Assembly: GCF_003044065.1 (NCBI RefSeq)
Contig: NZ_PZJJ01000010.1
Span: 45,240 to 109,239, forward strand
Length of the DNA: 64,000 nucleotides
Direction: 5' to 3'
Source of the DNA: Alkalicoccus saliphilus
GTDB taxonomy: Bacteria > Bacillota > Bacilli > Bacillales > Salisediminibacteriaceae
Shown here: in pieces, positions 7,105 through 16,024 of the stretch
Layout of the letters: every line of letters starts with the position of its first letter
Numbering within the stretch: position 1 is the first letter of the stretch
Notes under the pieces: model-generated
Databases searched by the model: none
What the model was told of the DNA's origin: nothing
The model's input: the letters and a program-made list of their open reading frames with translations, nothing else
Position numbers and translations under genes: made by a program

Positions 7105-8430
7105 CCTTCTTCCCCTGATCCCTTTCCCGGCCCTTCTAATACAGGCAATCTCACTTTAAAGCAGGTTCCGTTTTCTGCTTTACTGTAAACTTCGATCGTT
7201 CTCCCATAGAGCTCTGCTAATTGTTTCACGATAGCAAGACCCAATCCAGTGCCTCCGTGTTCCTGCGATCTCGATTTTTCTACGCGATAGAAGCATTCAA
7301 ATATATAGGGAAGCTCTTCTTCAGATATTCCTGGTCCCGTGTTATTTACTGTAATAATAATTTCTTTTTGTTCTCTGCTGTTTATACGCATATAAATAGT
7401 TCCCTGCGTTGTATAACAAATCGCATTGTCTAAGAGATTGCTCATAATCTGTTCCAGCCTCAGACCATCCCCATAAAACAATGGAAGATTTTCTTCAATT
7501 ACCAATTGAAAATCCAAACCTTTTTTTCGCTTTTAACTCTATCTGCGGGTGAATATTCTCCACGACTTCCTGCAGGTCTATCCATTTCTTATGCAGACTG
7601 AACTTTCCTTCTTCCATTTTCTAGAGCTCAAACAAATCATGAATGAGAAGGGTGAGACGTCCTGACTCCTGTTGAATAATCTTTAAGTACTGCTGCTTCT
7701 CTTCCTCACTTTGAAATAATTTCTCTCCTAAAATTTTTGCGTATCCTTCTAAATACGTGATCGGCGTTCTTAATTCGTGGGAGACATTTGCGAAAAACTC
7801 GCTTCTCGAATCCCAGTACATTTTTAAATTTACAGTCAGATCATTAATGGCCTGCGCCAGGGAGCCAGCTTCATCGCCTGTGATCACCGGCACCCGCGCT
7901 TCTAAATTTCCCCGTGCAATGTTGTGTGTCGCTTGTTCCATCTGCACCAGCGGCTTGGAGAGCTTCCGCGACAAAATTAAAGTACAACCCAGCGCCAGGC
8001 AGAAAGTCCCCACGCTGGACAATATTAACATCTGCCGAACCTGCTGTAAGGACTCGTACATGTGATCCACTGAGGATAACACATATACCCCGCCATAAAA
8101 CGCTTCCTCTCTGTAAATCGGCTGCCCTGAGATGAGAAAACGATTTTCTGGTGCCGGCACACTCAATCGCATCGCCCCTAGATAAAGCATCTCTTTCCTC
8201 TTCCGAAATAAAGGAACCCACTGGGAATTCGGACACCCCTGAATTACTAATAACAGCACCTTCCGTATCCACAATATAAAGTTTTTCTCCGGAAAATTCC
8301 GTAATTGTTTCAGTGATCTCTTCCAGTATATCTGTTTCAGCATCGGCGAATGCGCCAGCGTATCTGGAAGATTGCTGATGAATATCTTCTTGTTCTGCAC
8401 TTATAGTTTGGCTGGAACGCAGTCAATTCT
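7101..8430 (-). pseudogene. Sensor histidine kinase, decayed
   Basis: Pieces of one HAMP-type sensor kinase in several frames. The 5' part (to about 8430) reads AEQEDIHQQSSRYAGAF and YIVDTEGAVISNSG in one frame. After a shift near 8180 come a membrane helix (LILSSVGTFCLALGCTLIL), a HAMP domain and the H box FFANVSHELRTPITYLEG. A TAG (7621-7623) interrupts FEL-stop-KMEEG, a second shift follows in an A run near 7520, and the ATPase part (LLDNAICY, NNTGPGISEEEL, GGTGLGLAIVKQLAEL) ends at 7101. The first membrane helix is missing. With at least two frameshifts and one nonsense codon, it is not functional. No response regulator partner remains nearby. Confidence 0.85.
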
Positions 8431-8632
8431 TGGTTGATGATAATGGTGGGATGAAAGTAGCGATTTCACTTTCTTATTAAGTTTCATAGAAAATACACAT
8501 CTCTATGCGAGAATAAAGGAAGCACAGTTGCAAGAACTTCTTGGAAAGGGAATACTGTTTTAAGACTTGAAGACTCGAAAGTTATTATTCTTCAGTCTCC
8601 ACAAAATAATTGATGGAAGGAAGCGACAAACA

Positions 8633-10156
8633 ATGAAAAAGGTTCTGTTAGGCTCATTCGCTCTCAGCTTCATCTTAATTGGCTGCAGCGACAATGAAAA
8701 TACCGGAGGCTCCCCGATGGATAATGGCAACATGGGCCGCATGGGCGGCGACAACCAAGAAGACGGCAATAATGAGAGAGGTATGGGCGGTATGGGCGGT
8801 ATGGGCGGCATGATGAACCACGGAAATATCCCCCTCCTCGCAGCCTCTGAAGGAATCAATGAGCTGTCGATTCCTCCTGTATTAGAAAGGCAGCAAGGCC
8901 AGGATTTTGATTATGAAGTTACCGCCCAGCAAGGATCGACTGAATTTTTCAAGGGCATTTCGACCGACACCTATGGCTATAACGGCGATTTACTTGGCCC
9001 TACACTTAAGCTTGAAAAAGGCGAAAGTGTGGATGTCAAAATCACAAATGATTTGGATGAACCGACCACCTTTCATTGGCACGGCCTGGAAGTTCCCGGT
9101 GAAATCGACGGAGGTCCACACGGTGAAATCCAGCCCGGCGACAGCCAGATCATTACATTGGAAGTTGATCAGCCAGCCGCCACGCTTTGGTATCATCCAC
9201 ATGTCCACGGCTCGACCGCTGAACAAGTTTTCGAAGGACTGTCCGGGATGTTGCTCATTGGAGAGGAGTCCGGCTCTGATTCGGAACTTCCCGATGAATA
9301 TGGCGTTGATGACATCCCGCTCATTTTCCAGGATCGCCTGTTTGATGAAAACAAACAATTGAATTACGACAGACTGATGAACCAGGACGGAACATTAGGC
9401 GATATTTCTATCGTCAACGGCACTATAAACCCAAAATTGACCGTCACCAAATCCGTCATGCGCTTTCGTTTGTTGAATGGAGCCAATGCGCGAAATTACA
9501 CGTTCCAGTTGAGCAATGGCGCGAACTTCACGCAAATCGCTTCTGATGGCGGATTGCTGGATGAACCAGTTGAAACCGACACCCTGACTTTAGCCGCTTC
9601 GGAGCGTGCAGAAATTCTCATCGATTTTTCAACGATGACTGAAGAAGAATCTCTTGCCATCATCAATGACGAAGGGACTGCATTGCTCCCGTTTGATCTG
9701 GCTCTTGAAGATTCTCCGGCGGACACCGCCAACATGTGGACATCCGACGAGCCCTTCCTGACCGAACAGGAAACTGCAATGCCAGTATCGAAGGAAATTG
9801 AGTTGTTTGGCATGGCGGATATGGTGACGATCAATGGAAAGAAATTCGACATGGAACGCATCGACTTCCGCCAGGAACAAGGCGTTACGGAAGTGTGGGA
9901 AGTTTACAACAGACCCGATATGATGGGCGGCATGATTCATCCCTTCCATATTCACGGCACCCAATTCAAAATCATTTCCCGTGATGGTGAAGAAGTGGAA
10001 CCGAATGAACAGGGCTTAAAAGACAGCGTATTGGTTGAACCCGGCGAACGGGTAAAACTCCTTGTCACTTTCCCGGAAAAAGGGGTATTCGTTTTCCACT
10101 GCCACATTTTGGAACATGAAGATAATGGCATGATGGGGCAAATTGAAGTTTATTAA
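8633..10156 (+). CDS. Multicopper oxidase (CueO/laccase-like) lipoprotein
   Basis: 507 residues from the ATG at 8633, chosen because MKKVLLGSFALSFILIGCSDNE is a lipoprotein signal (lipobox LIGC) and GGAAGGAAG precedes it. The mature protein begins with a Met/Gly-rich stretch (GMGGMGGMGGMM, near residues 43-62), then three cupredoxin domains. All copper ligand motifs are present: FHWHGLEVPG, LWYHPHVHG, HPFHIHGTQF and VFHCHILEHEDNGMMG. It should oxidise Cu(I) or phenolic substrates at the outer membrane face; the Met-rich segment favours a cuprous oxidase role. It lies within the segment bounded by Xer-like sites 2 and 3, near a Csp-type copper store. Confidence 0.92.
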   Translation: MKKVLLGSFALSFILIGCSDNENTGGSPMDNGNMGRMGGDNQEDGNNERGMGGMGGMGGMMNHGNIPLLAASEGINELSIPPVLERQQGQDFDYEVTAQQGSTEFFKGISTDTYGYNGDLLGPTLKLEKGESVDVKITNDLDEPTTFHWHGLEVPGEIDGGPHGEIQPGDSQIITLEVDQPAATLWYHPHVHGSTAEQVFEGLSGMLLIGEESGSDSELPDEYGVDDIPLIFQDRLFDENKQLNYDRLMNQDGTLGDISIVNGTINPKLTVTKSVMRFRLLNGANARNYTFQLSNGANFTQIASDGGLLDEPVETDTLTLAASERAEILIDFSTMTEEESLAIINDEGTALLPFDLALEDSPADTANMWTSDEPFLTEQETAMPVSKEIELFGMADMVTINGKKFDMERIDFRQEQGVTEVWEVYNRPDMMGGMIHPFHIHGTQFKIISRDGEEVEPNEQGLKDSVLVEPGERVKLLVTFPEKGVFVFHCHILEHEDNGMMGQIEVY

Positions 10157-10162
10157 CGTCTT

Positions 10163-10200
10163 AACAGGCAGATAGTGCCATTTCGCTATCTGCCTGTTTC
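10163..10200 (+). terminator. Terminator after the multicopper oxidase
   Basis: 13-bp stem AACAGGCAGATAG (10163-10175) with CTATCTGCCTGTT (10186-10198), followed by T-rich sequence. Confidence 0.8.
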
Positions 10201-10265
10201 TATGTAATGTATATTTTCTCATCATTCTTTTTAAAAGATTCAAATCGTATTACTTCACTTAACGT

Positions 10266-10725
10266 TTATTTAATGAATTTAGCTAAATGTTCAGCCAAAA
10301 GAATCAGATCTGACCCAAATCCATTTTCGTTGTTGTACCAAGAAACAATTTTCACGAGCTGTTTATCCCCATTTCCAACGATATCCGTTAAGGTCGCATC
10401 ATAAATACCTCCTGTTGAAGTGCCAATAACATCTGAGGAAACCAGCAGTTTTCCGAGTATTCAAATGAGGAAGTTGCAGCTTTTTTCATGGTTGCATCCC
10501 CTTCTTCAATTGTTACTTTCCTTGCTAAATTGGCGTAAAACTCTAGAATTGCCTCACTTGCATGGGTATTCGCAACGATGTTCCATCAACAACGCCTTTT
10601 AATTCTGGTAAAATTTTTCCGACGGCTTCCGCTGTCCCCGTAGAAGTATGAATTGCATTTCTCGTTGCTGCCCATCCACGTCTCATATCCACCTTCGGAC
10701 TATCATGTAATAAAGAGTTTCTGCA
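10266..10725 (-). pseudogene. Glyceraldehyde-3-phosphate dehydrogenase relic
   Basis: Fragments in different frames match the C-terminal half of GAPDH in order: VDMRRGWAATRNAIHTSTG and AVGKILPELKGVVDGTSLRIPM (about 10725-10550), NLARKVTIEEGDATMKKAA (about 10530-10480), then SSDVIGTSTGGIYDATL and VKIVSWYNNENGFGSDLILL ending at a TAA (10266-10268). The catalytic N-terminal half and NAD domain are absent. It is a dead fragment at the right edge of the copper segment, close to Xer-like site 3, which may mark how it was brought in or cut off. Confidence 0.8.
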
Positions 10726-10797
10726 AGGATACTTTACAATTGAAAAAGGAGAGTCGATGCGATCAAATCGCACCAACACTCCTTTTCTATTTATGCA

Positions 10798-10826
10798 GCT
10801 TCCGATAACATTAGATTATGTTAACC
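10798..10826 (+). other. XerC/XerD-like recombination site 3
   Basis: GCTTCCGATAA (10798-10808), 7-bp spacer, TTATGTTAACC (10816-10826). Same orientation as sites 1 and 2. It separates the copper segment from the TIR-gene segment. Confidence 0.45.
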
Positions 10827-11049
10827 TTTATGATAGGTTTGTTTTTAAAACTGAATAGAAAACTTTTTGATAATTACTTTAGTAATTTAGAATCTATTAA
10901 ACTAGCTACGTTTTGTAGAGTTTAAATATGATTCTAATTAAAATATTGGCTAGGTAACGAGAATATGATACTTTGAAGGTGAGATAGAAAATTTTTCTAA
11001 TTAAGGAATTAATACATTTACAAATTTAGTTAGGAAGGAGTTAACATTT

Positions 11050-12411
11050 ATGCCATTAAAGCCTTTAACTTTCATAGCGATGCCTTTCGGCAAGAAAAAG
11101 GATAATCGCGTTACTATCGATTTTAATGATATTTACAACAATGCTATAGTTCCAGCAATTAAGAATAATCCTAGAGAACTTGATTACATTAGAGCTGACG
11201 AAGAAACCAGAGGTGGATTCATACATGGCCCTATGTATGAACGACTATTATTATCCGATATTGTAATTGCGGATTTAACTTTAGCGAATCCAAACGTTTT
11301 TTACGAATTAGGCATTAGACATACTGCACGTCCAAAATCTACTATCCTAATTTTTTCAAAAGAAACTTCTCTCCCCTTTGATATAAGTCCATTGAGAGCT
11401 ATACCATATACTCTAAAAAAAGGGCAATTGGAAGAAAGTGAGAAAGATAGATTGATAAGTGAAATTAGTAGTAGATTAAGCGAAGCTTTAGAAGAAGGCC
11501 CCCCTGATAGTCCACTCTTTCAGTTAATAAATGGATTCCCAGGAATTAATTTAGATTATAAACAAGCCGAATCTTTCAGAGAAAACCTATTTAAAATTGA
11601 AAGTTTGCATGAAAAATTAGCTGATCTAAGACATTCCAATGACCCACAACTAATAGAGAAGATTAATGAAATTGAAGAGAGCGTGGGTCATTTTGATTCT
11701 TCCTCATATGAATTACTATATGATCTTTTGATGTCATACAGAAGTGTTGAGAGCTGGGATGACATGATTCGGTTAGCTGAGTCTTTACCTTCGCGTGTAG
11801 GAGAAAGTATCAAAGTAAAGGAACAACTTTCTTTAGCTTTGAATCGTAGGAATAAAAACGAAGACCGAAGTAAGGCGATTAGAATATTAAATTCTATAAT
11901 AGATAATTATGGTGCTTCTTCGGAAACATTAGGTATTTTAGGTAGAATATATAAGGATCGTTATTACGAAGAAAAGAATTCAGAAAATGATCGAGCAGCA
12001 GATGGCGCTTTAAATAAAGCAATTGAGTACTATTACAAAGGTTTTGAAGAGGATCCACGAGATTACTATCCAGGCATTAATGCCTTAACATTGCTGTTTA
12101 TAGAAAACAAGGAAACCTCTAAAGAAAAGTTTAATAAATTAAAGCCTCTTGTTCAATTTGCTTTAGAGAGACAAGGAGGAATAGAATCAAAAAATTATTG
12201 GGTTTTGGCTTCTTTATTAGAGTTAGCTTCTTTAAATAAGGATTGGGTGCTAGCTAATGATGTAGCAGGGCAAATATTAAGCATGCAATATGAAAAAATG
12301 GAAGTGGCCACCACCAAAAACAATCTTAACTTCATTTTAGAAAAACTTAAAGAAAGGGAAGAAAGCTATCAAGAATTAGAAAGCATTATAGAGGATTTGA
12401 GAGAGGATTAA
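11050..12411 (+). CDS. TIR/deoxyribosyltransferase-like TPR protein
   Basis: 453 residues. The N-terminal domain (about 5-125) has the pattern TFIAMPFGKKK, then LLLSDIVIADLTLANPNVFYELGIRH (Glu86 in the NPNVFYELG motif), as in nucleoside 2-deoxyribosyltransferase/TIR-like domains that act on nucleotides or NAD. The remainder is helical with TPR-like repeats (SKAIRILNSIIDNYG, LNKAIEYYYKGFEEDP), matching the DUF4071 'TRAFs-binding' architecture. No membrane segment. The ATG follows AGGAAGGAG. The gene is AT-rich relative to its neighbours and converges with a ThsB-like TIR gene. A role in phage defence or regulated cell death is inference from domains and setting. Confidence 0.75.
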   Translation: MPLKPLTFIAMPFGKKKDNRVTIDFNDIYNNAIVPAIKNNPRELDYIRADEETRGGFIHGPMYERLLLSDIVIADLTLANPNVFYELGIRHTARPKSTILIFSKETSLPFDISPLRAIPYTLKKGQLEESEKDRLISEISSRLSEALEEGPPDSPLFQLINGFPGINLDYKQAESFRENLFKIESLHEKLADLRHSNDPQLIEKINEIEESVGHFDSSSYELLYDLLMSYRSVESWDDMIRLAESLPSRVGESIKVKEQLSLALNRRNKNEDRSKAIRILNSIIDNYGASSETLGILGRIYKDRYYEEKNSENDRAADGALNKAIEYYYKGFEEDPRDYYPGINALTLLFIENKETSKEKFNKLKPLVQFALERQGGIESKNYWVLASLLELASLNKDWVLANDVAGQILSMQYEKMEVATTKNNLNFILEKLKEREESYQELESIIEDLRED

Positions 12412-12477
12412 TAGAACTCAAATATGCTTAAATCACTATCCTCTTTACCAATATGATTTTTATATACTACGTTATAA

Positions 12478-12516
12478 CAAAAAAACACTTTCACGCTTTA
12501 AGTGAAGTGTTTTTTG
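12478..12516. terminator. Terminator between the convergent TIR genes
   Basis: Stem AACACTT(T)CAC / GTGAAGTGTT with A and T runs on either side, positioned to stop both converging transcripts. Confidence 0.75.
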
Positions 12517-12614
12517 TTAATTTTTTAGATGATTCTTAAACACAAGTTGAGTTCTTCTACATAAGTAGTAGATATTAAGTTTCTAGTTAAAAACATACTT
12601 ATCAATCACAATTT

Positions 12615-13007
12615 TTACCTTGTAGCCAATTCTTGAAGCTTTGCTTCACTCCACTCATAAACGTGAATACCATTAGAAGTTAGAATATCTGGAATTTTAC
12701 CCTTAGTCCCGCTTATCCTCATAGCATAAACTGGCTTCTCCGCATCTAAAGTCATTTGAACTTCTTGAGGTACCCAATAACTTTTGTGTGTTTCTTCCCC
12801 TACAAATACAATGGTACGTGAAGTGCCAGTTAGCTTTTTTGAAATTGCTTGTCTAATCACAGACCTATCTGTTGTATCCCAGCGCTTCAATAAGTCTCTA
12901 ACTCGAAAGTTTAAATTAGCATAACGAGAGTTTACTGCTCGCCCTTTTATAGTTAATACCGTTTCTCTATCCAATTCTTTAAAACCAAAAAAAACTACGT
13001 TTGGCAC
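12615..13007 (-). CDS. ThsB-like TIR-domain protein
   Basis: 130 residues from the GTG at 13005-13007, preferred over an upstream start because AAGGGGG lies 8 bp before it and the protein then begins with the first TIR strand (PNVVFFGF). Motifs include SVIRQAISKKLTGTSRTIVFVGEETHKSYWVPQEV and a C-terminal GIHVYEW. These match the MTH538/DUF1863 TIR-like domain found in the Thoeris ThsB sensor, which makes a signalling nucleotide from NAD on phage infection. There is no ThsA-type gene (SIR2 plus SLOG) beside it; the neighbour is the convergent gene at 11050. Whether the two cooperate is unknown. Confidence 0.72.
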   Translation of the reverse strand: MPNVVFFGFKELDRETVLTIKGRAVNSRYANLNFRVRDLLKRWDTTDRSVIRQAISKKLTGTSRTIVFVGEETHKSYWVPQEVQMTLDAEKPVYAMRISGTKGKIPDILTSNGIHVYEWSEAKLQELATR

Positions 13008-13146
13008 AAACAAGTCCCCCTTCATATTTAAACACACCCTAAATTATAACATATAATCCGTCCCTTACTATTAATGAACTTTTTTATTAGATATTTACAT
13101 TAATACCATTATTAATATAAACACCTGCCGTTCAAAAAAGTACACG

Positions 13147-13246
13147 TTTACGAACCACCTCAAAACCTCAACAAGAACATAAAATAACGTTCGTAAATGT
13201 CGTAAAACTTGTTCCGAACGTTCGTTAATCAACACACAGTTTTACG
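13147..13246. repeat. Cluster of nested inverted repeats
   Basis: Three perfect inverted repeats within 100 bp: TTTACGAAC (13147-13155) with GTTCGTAAA (13189-13197); CGTAAAACT (13201-13209) with AGTTTTACG (13238-13246); and the palindrome CGAACGTTCG (13215-13224). No coding potential. It could be a structured RNA, a recombination site or operators; nothing decides. Confidence 0.5.
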
Positions 13247-13567
13247 TGCAGGATAACAGTTAAAATCACTGCAAAATATCAGTAGAAGTAACAGGAGATT
13301 TATATTTTTTCTCACCTATATCAAACATCATCGTTTTTGATAGGGGTGATGCTGTTATTTATTTTTCCTTAATTTTCTTATTCTATAACTTTCTTTTAAT
13401 CTCCCCCATTAAACAAAAGAAATTTTGTCTAACGGACAATAATTAAATCCAGTGTTCAGTATTTCTCAATATTTTAGCGGTTATTTTATGTGCTTTATAC
13501 GCATTGCTCAACTGATTGAAAATTATACAATAATTCAATAACGCAACTACTTTTATAATTAGCAACT
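13247..13567. other. AT-rich stretch without genes
   Basis: Low-complexity AT-rich sequence; a weak hairpin (AAACATCATCG..GGTGATG) near 13322. No gene recognised. Confidence 0.4.
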
Positions 13568-13699
13568 TTAGAAATTTGAATGTTTGATATTTCTGATCAA
13601 AAACTGCCCCCCCATAGAATGTTCTCTGACACAGGCAGGCGCAAAATGTTCTTTACCCTCCTTCGAATTCATTTGTTCTGCACTCACTATATTCGACAT
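13568..13699 (-). CDS. Possible 43-residue small protein
   Basis: ATG at 13697-13699 preceded by AAAGGAG; reads MSNIVSAEQMNSKEGKEHFA and ends IKHSNF. It may be a real small protein or the broken start of a longer gene. No family recognised; support rests on the ribosome site alone. Confidence 0.3.
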   Translation of the reverse strand: MSNIVSAEQMNSKEGKEHFAPACVREHSMGGQFLIRNIKHSNF

Positions 13700-13821
13700 T
13701 GGGGGTACTCCTTTTTCATGTCCGATCTTCCCTGACGCTTAAGAGACGCAAACTATGAAATTCGCCCGGAAGCCTCATCTTTAAATTAAAAAGAAAAACG
13801 GCAGGTTCTCTGCACATAAAG

Positions 13822-13858
13822 AGCGGACAGCCTCCCATCTGATGAGAGACTGTCCGCT
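13822..13858 (-). terminator. Terminator of the fructoside operon
   Basis: Arms AGCGGACAG (13822-13830) and CTGTCCGCT (13850-13858), just past the stop of the GH32 gene. Confidence 0.7.
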
Positions 13859-13865
13859 TAAAGAA

Positions 13866-15182
13866 TCAAATATTTTTTAACGACCGGATCTGATCTACGC
13901 CTTCTGCAGTGAAATCATGCGAAGAGAAGTACGTACGCAAACTGGCGCAGCGGCCTTGATCAAAAAAGATTTCCATGCAGGAATGATCGAGGTACATGTT
14001 AATGACGAGGCCCTTTTCATAAATAGAAACAGGGATGGAAACTGTGTCCTGATCTCCAAGTGCCATGTTGCTCCGGTCCACTAGGAGGCAGTCGGAACGC
14101 AGGGAAAAGTGCAGCACGCTGTCTCTGTTTTGAAGTGTCCATTCATCGCCAGGATGAGCTGTTTTTTCCAAGAGGCAGACCGGCCCGGGAGCAGCGAGGG
14201 TGTCAGAGGCAGCTTCCCATTCTGCCGGGGGCTGCTGAATCAGGTGGCCATTCACTACGCCCAATTCTCTCGGCATCGTTAATGCCCCTGCCCACCCCTC
14301 CGGTTTTTCCGCCATCGTCCGCTCCCACATATTCATCCAGCCGATCATCAGGCGTCGTCCCTTGTCATCAGAAAACGTCTGCGGGGCGTAAAAATCAGGG
14401 CCGTCATCTATCTCGCCTTCTTCTTCGACATGAAAAGTTCCGGATTCAAACCGGCCCGTGCGCCACTTCGTTTTGGAGCCGGGGACACCCATTGGTGAAG
14501 ACAGCAGAACGTCTTTCCCATCGAGTTCAAAGAAGTCTACGCATTCCCACATCGTTCCTTCGCCGCTGGTTCCCTGAAGAAGCACGCCCTCGTATGTCCA
14601 GCTGGTTAAATCCTGTGAGGAATAGTAAACGGCAGAGCCAAGGTCATCGAATGAAGTGCCGATAACGAGGAGCCATTTTCCGTTTTTATAAATCACTTTC
14701 GGGTCACGGAAATCTTCTGACGCCCCTTTTGGAGGGGAGGAAATAATAGGATTCTGGGTCATTTTCGTAAATTGGATGCCATCCGTCGAATAGGCGCCGC
14801 ACTGCACTTCTTTCGGGGAGTTGTCTTCATTGTGTCCGGTATAAAACAAGTACAATGTGTCATCTTTCACGACGGCGCTCCCGGAAAAACAACCGCCTGC
14901 TTCGTAGTCATGTTCAGGCACGAGAGCGACAGGAAGATGCTCCCAGTGAAGCAGGTCAGGGCTTTTGGCATGCCCCCAGTGCATCGGTCCCCATTCTGTG
15001 TCATAAGGATAATATTGATAAAATACGTGATATTCTCCCCGGAAGAATACGAGTCCGTTCGGATCATTTATCCAGCCGACGGGAGCACTGACATGATGTG
15101 CCGGCCGAAGCGGCTGAGGCGGAAGGCCGGGAAAGGTGTCTTTTATCCACTGGTCTGCTTTCGCAGAGGTAAATGTCGTCAT
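13866..15182 (-). CDS. GH32 beta-fructosidase (sucrose/levan/FOS hydrolase)
   Basis: 438 residues from the ATG at 15180-15182 (AGGAGT ribosome site). It has the five-bladed propeller motifs of GH32: WINDPNG (37-43, nucleophile Asp40), FYQYYP, RDP (Arg159-Asp160) and WEC (Glu213 acid/base), with a C-terminal beta-sandwich part. No signal peptide, so it hydrolyses imported fructosides in the cytoplasm. It is the last gene of a cluster with an ABC importer (two permeases and a binding protein) and YesM/YesN regulators, and there is no PTS gene. The substrate may therefore be unphosphorylated sucrose, kestose or levan fragments rather than sucrose-6-phosphate. Confidence 0.92.
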   Translation of the reverse strand: MTTFTSAKADQWIKDTFPGLPPQPLRPAHHVSAPVGWINDPNGLVFFRGEYHVFYQYYPYDTEWGPMHWGHAKSPDLLHWEHLPVALVPEHDYEAGGCFSGSAVVKDDTLYLFYTGHNEDNSPKEVQCGAYSTDGIQFTKMTQNPIISSPPKGASEDFRDPKVIYKNGKWLLVIGTSFDDLGSAVYYSSQDLTSWTYEGVLLQGTSGEGTMWECVDFFELDGKDVLLSSPMGVPGSKTKWRTGRFESGTFHVEEEGEIDDGPDFYAPQTFSDDKGRRLMIGWMNMWERTMAEKPEGWAGALTMPRELGVVNGHLIQQPPAEWEAASDTLAAPGPVCLLEKTAHPGDEWTLQNRDSVLHFSLRSDCLLVDRSNMALGDQDTVSIPVSIYEKGLVINMYLDHSCMEIFFDQGRCASLRTYFSSHDFTAEGVDQIRSLKNI

Positions 15183-15202
15183 TGAGAACACTCCTAAGTT
15201 GA

Positions 15203-16024
15203 TTATTTGACCGCACCATCGGACACGCCGCCGATAATATGGCGCTGAAGGAAAAGGTAGACCGCAATAACCGGCGCAAGCACCATCAGGTAGGAGGCGA
15301 AAGCAAGGTTGTAATCAGCGGCATACTGCGATTCGAATACATACTGCATCAGAGGCAGCGTCCAATCAGCCGCGTTATTTAAAATGACGAGCGGCATGAG
15401 AAAGTCGTTCCAGATCCAAATAATGTTTAACACGATCAGCGTAATGGTCATCGGTTTTAACATAGGGAATATAATGTACCAGAACATTCGGAAAACACCA
15501 CACCCGTCAATTAACGCTGCATCTTCCACTTCCCGCGGAATAGACCGGAAATAAGCAACGTACAAAAAGACGCATTGGAAGAGGCCGTATGTGGCATACA
15601 GCATAATCAGCCCCCATTTATTCATCATGCCTACGGCACTTAGCTGCTGTACAAGAGGAAGCATCATAACTTGAAAAGGAACGAAAAGGCCGCTGACAAA
15701 GAAATAATACATCACGCGGTAAAAGACAGAATGCTGGTTCCTTGCAATCGCAAAAGAAGCGATGGATCCGAGAAGAATAATAAAAGTGACAGAGACGACG
15801 GTAATGAGCAGCGAGTTGAAAAAGGCACTGAAGTAATTGCTCATTTCTGCTGCACGGACAAAATTCTCAATATGCAGAGAAGAAGGAAGGCCAAGCAGTG
15901 ATTCAGCGGATTCCTCCGGCGTCTTAAAAGCTGTGGTCAGCGTTAAGTAAAGCGGAAATAAAATGATCACGGAGCCGGCCAGAATAAAGCCATAGATACC
16001 GATTCGGTTCCAGGAAAACGTCAT
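15203..16024 (-). CDS. Sugar ABC transporter permease (MalG-type)
   Basis: 273 residues, six membrane helices. The EAA loop reads EVEDAALIDGCGVFRMFWYIIFPMLKP (about 168-194), the contact with the ATPase in type-I sugar importers. The ATG overlaps the stop of the preceding permease by one base (TAATG), implying coupled translation. No ATPase gene is present in the cluster, so a shared MsmK/UgpC-type ATPase is presumably supplied from elsewhere, as is usual for such importers in Bacillota. Confidence 0.92.
   Translation of the reverse strand: MTFSWNRIGIYGFILAGSVIILFPLYLTLTTAFKTPEESAESLLGLPSSLHIENFVRAAEMSNYFSAFFNSLLITVVSVTFIILLGSIASFAIARNQHSVFYRVMYYFFVSGLFVPFQVMMLPLVQQLSAVGMMNKWGLIMLYATYGLFQCVFLYVAYFRSIPREVEDAALIDGCGVFRMFWYIIFPMLKPMTITLIVLNIIWIWNDFLMPLVILNNAADWTLPLMQYVFESQYAADYNLAFASYLMVLAPVIAVYLFLQRHIIGGVSDGAVK

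Noticed and set aside
7101..8430. Selenocysteine or recoding in the broken sensor kinase
   Set aside because: The stop is TAG and there are true frameshifts, so this is ordinary decay.
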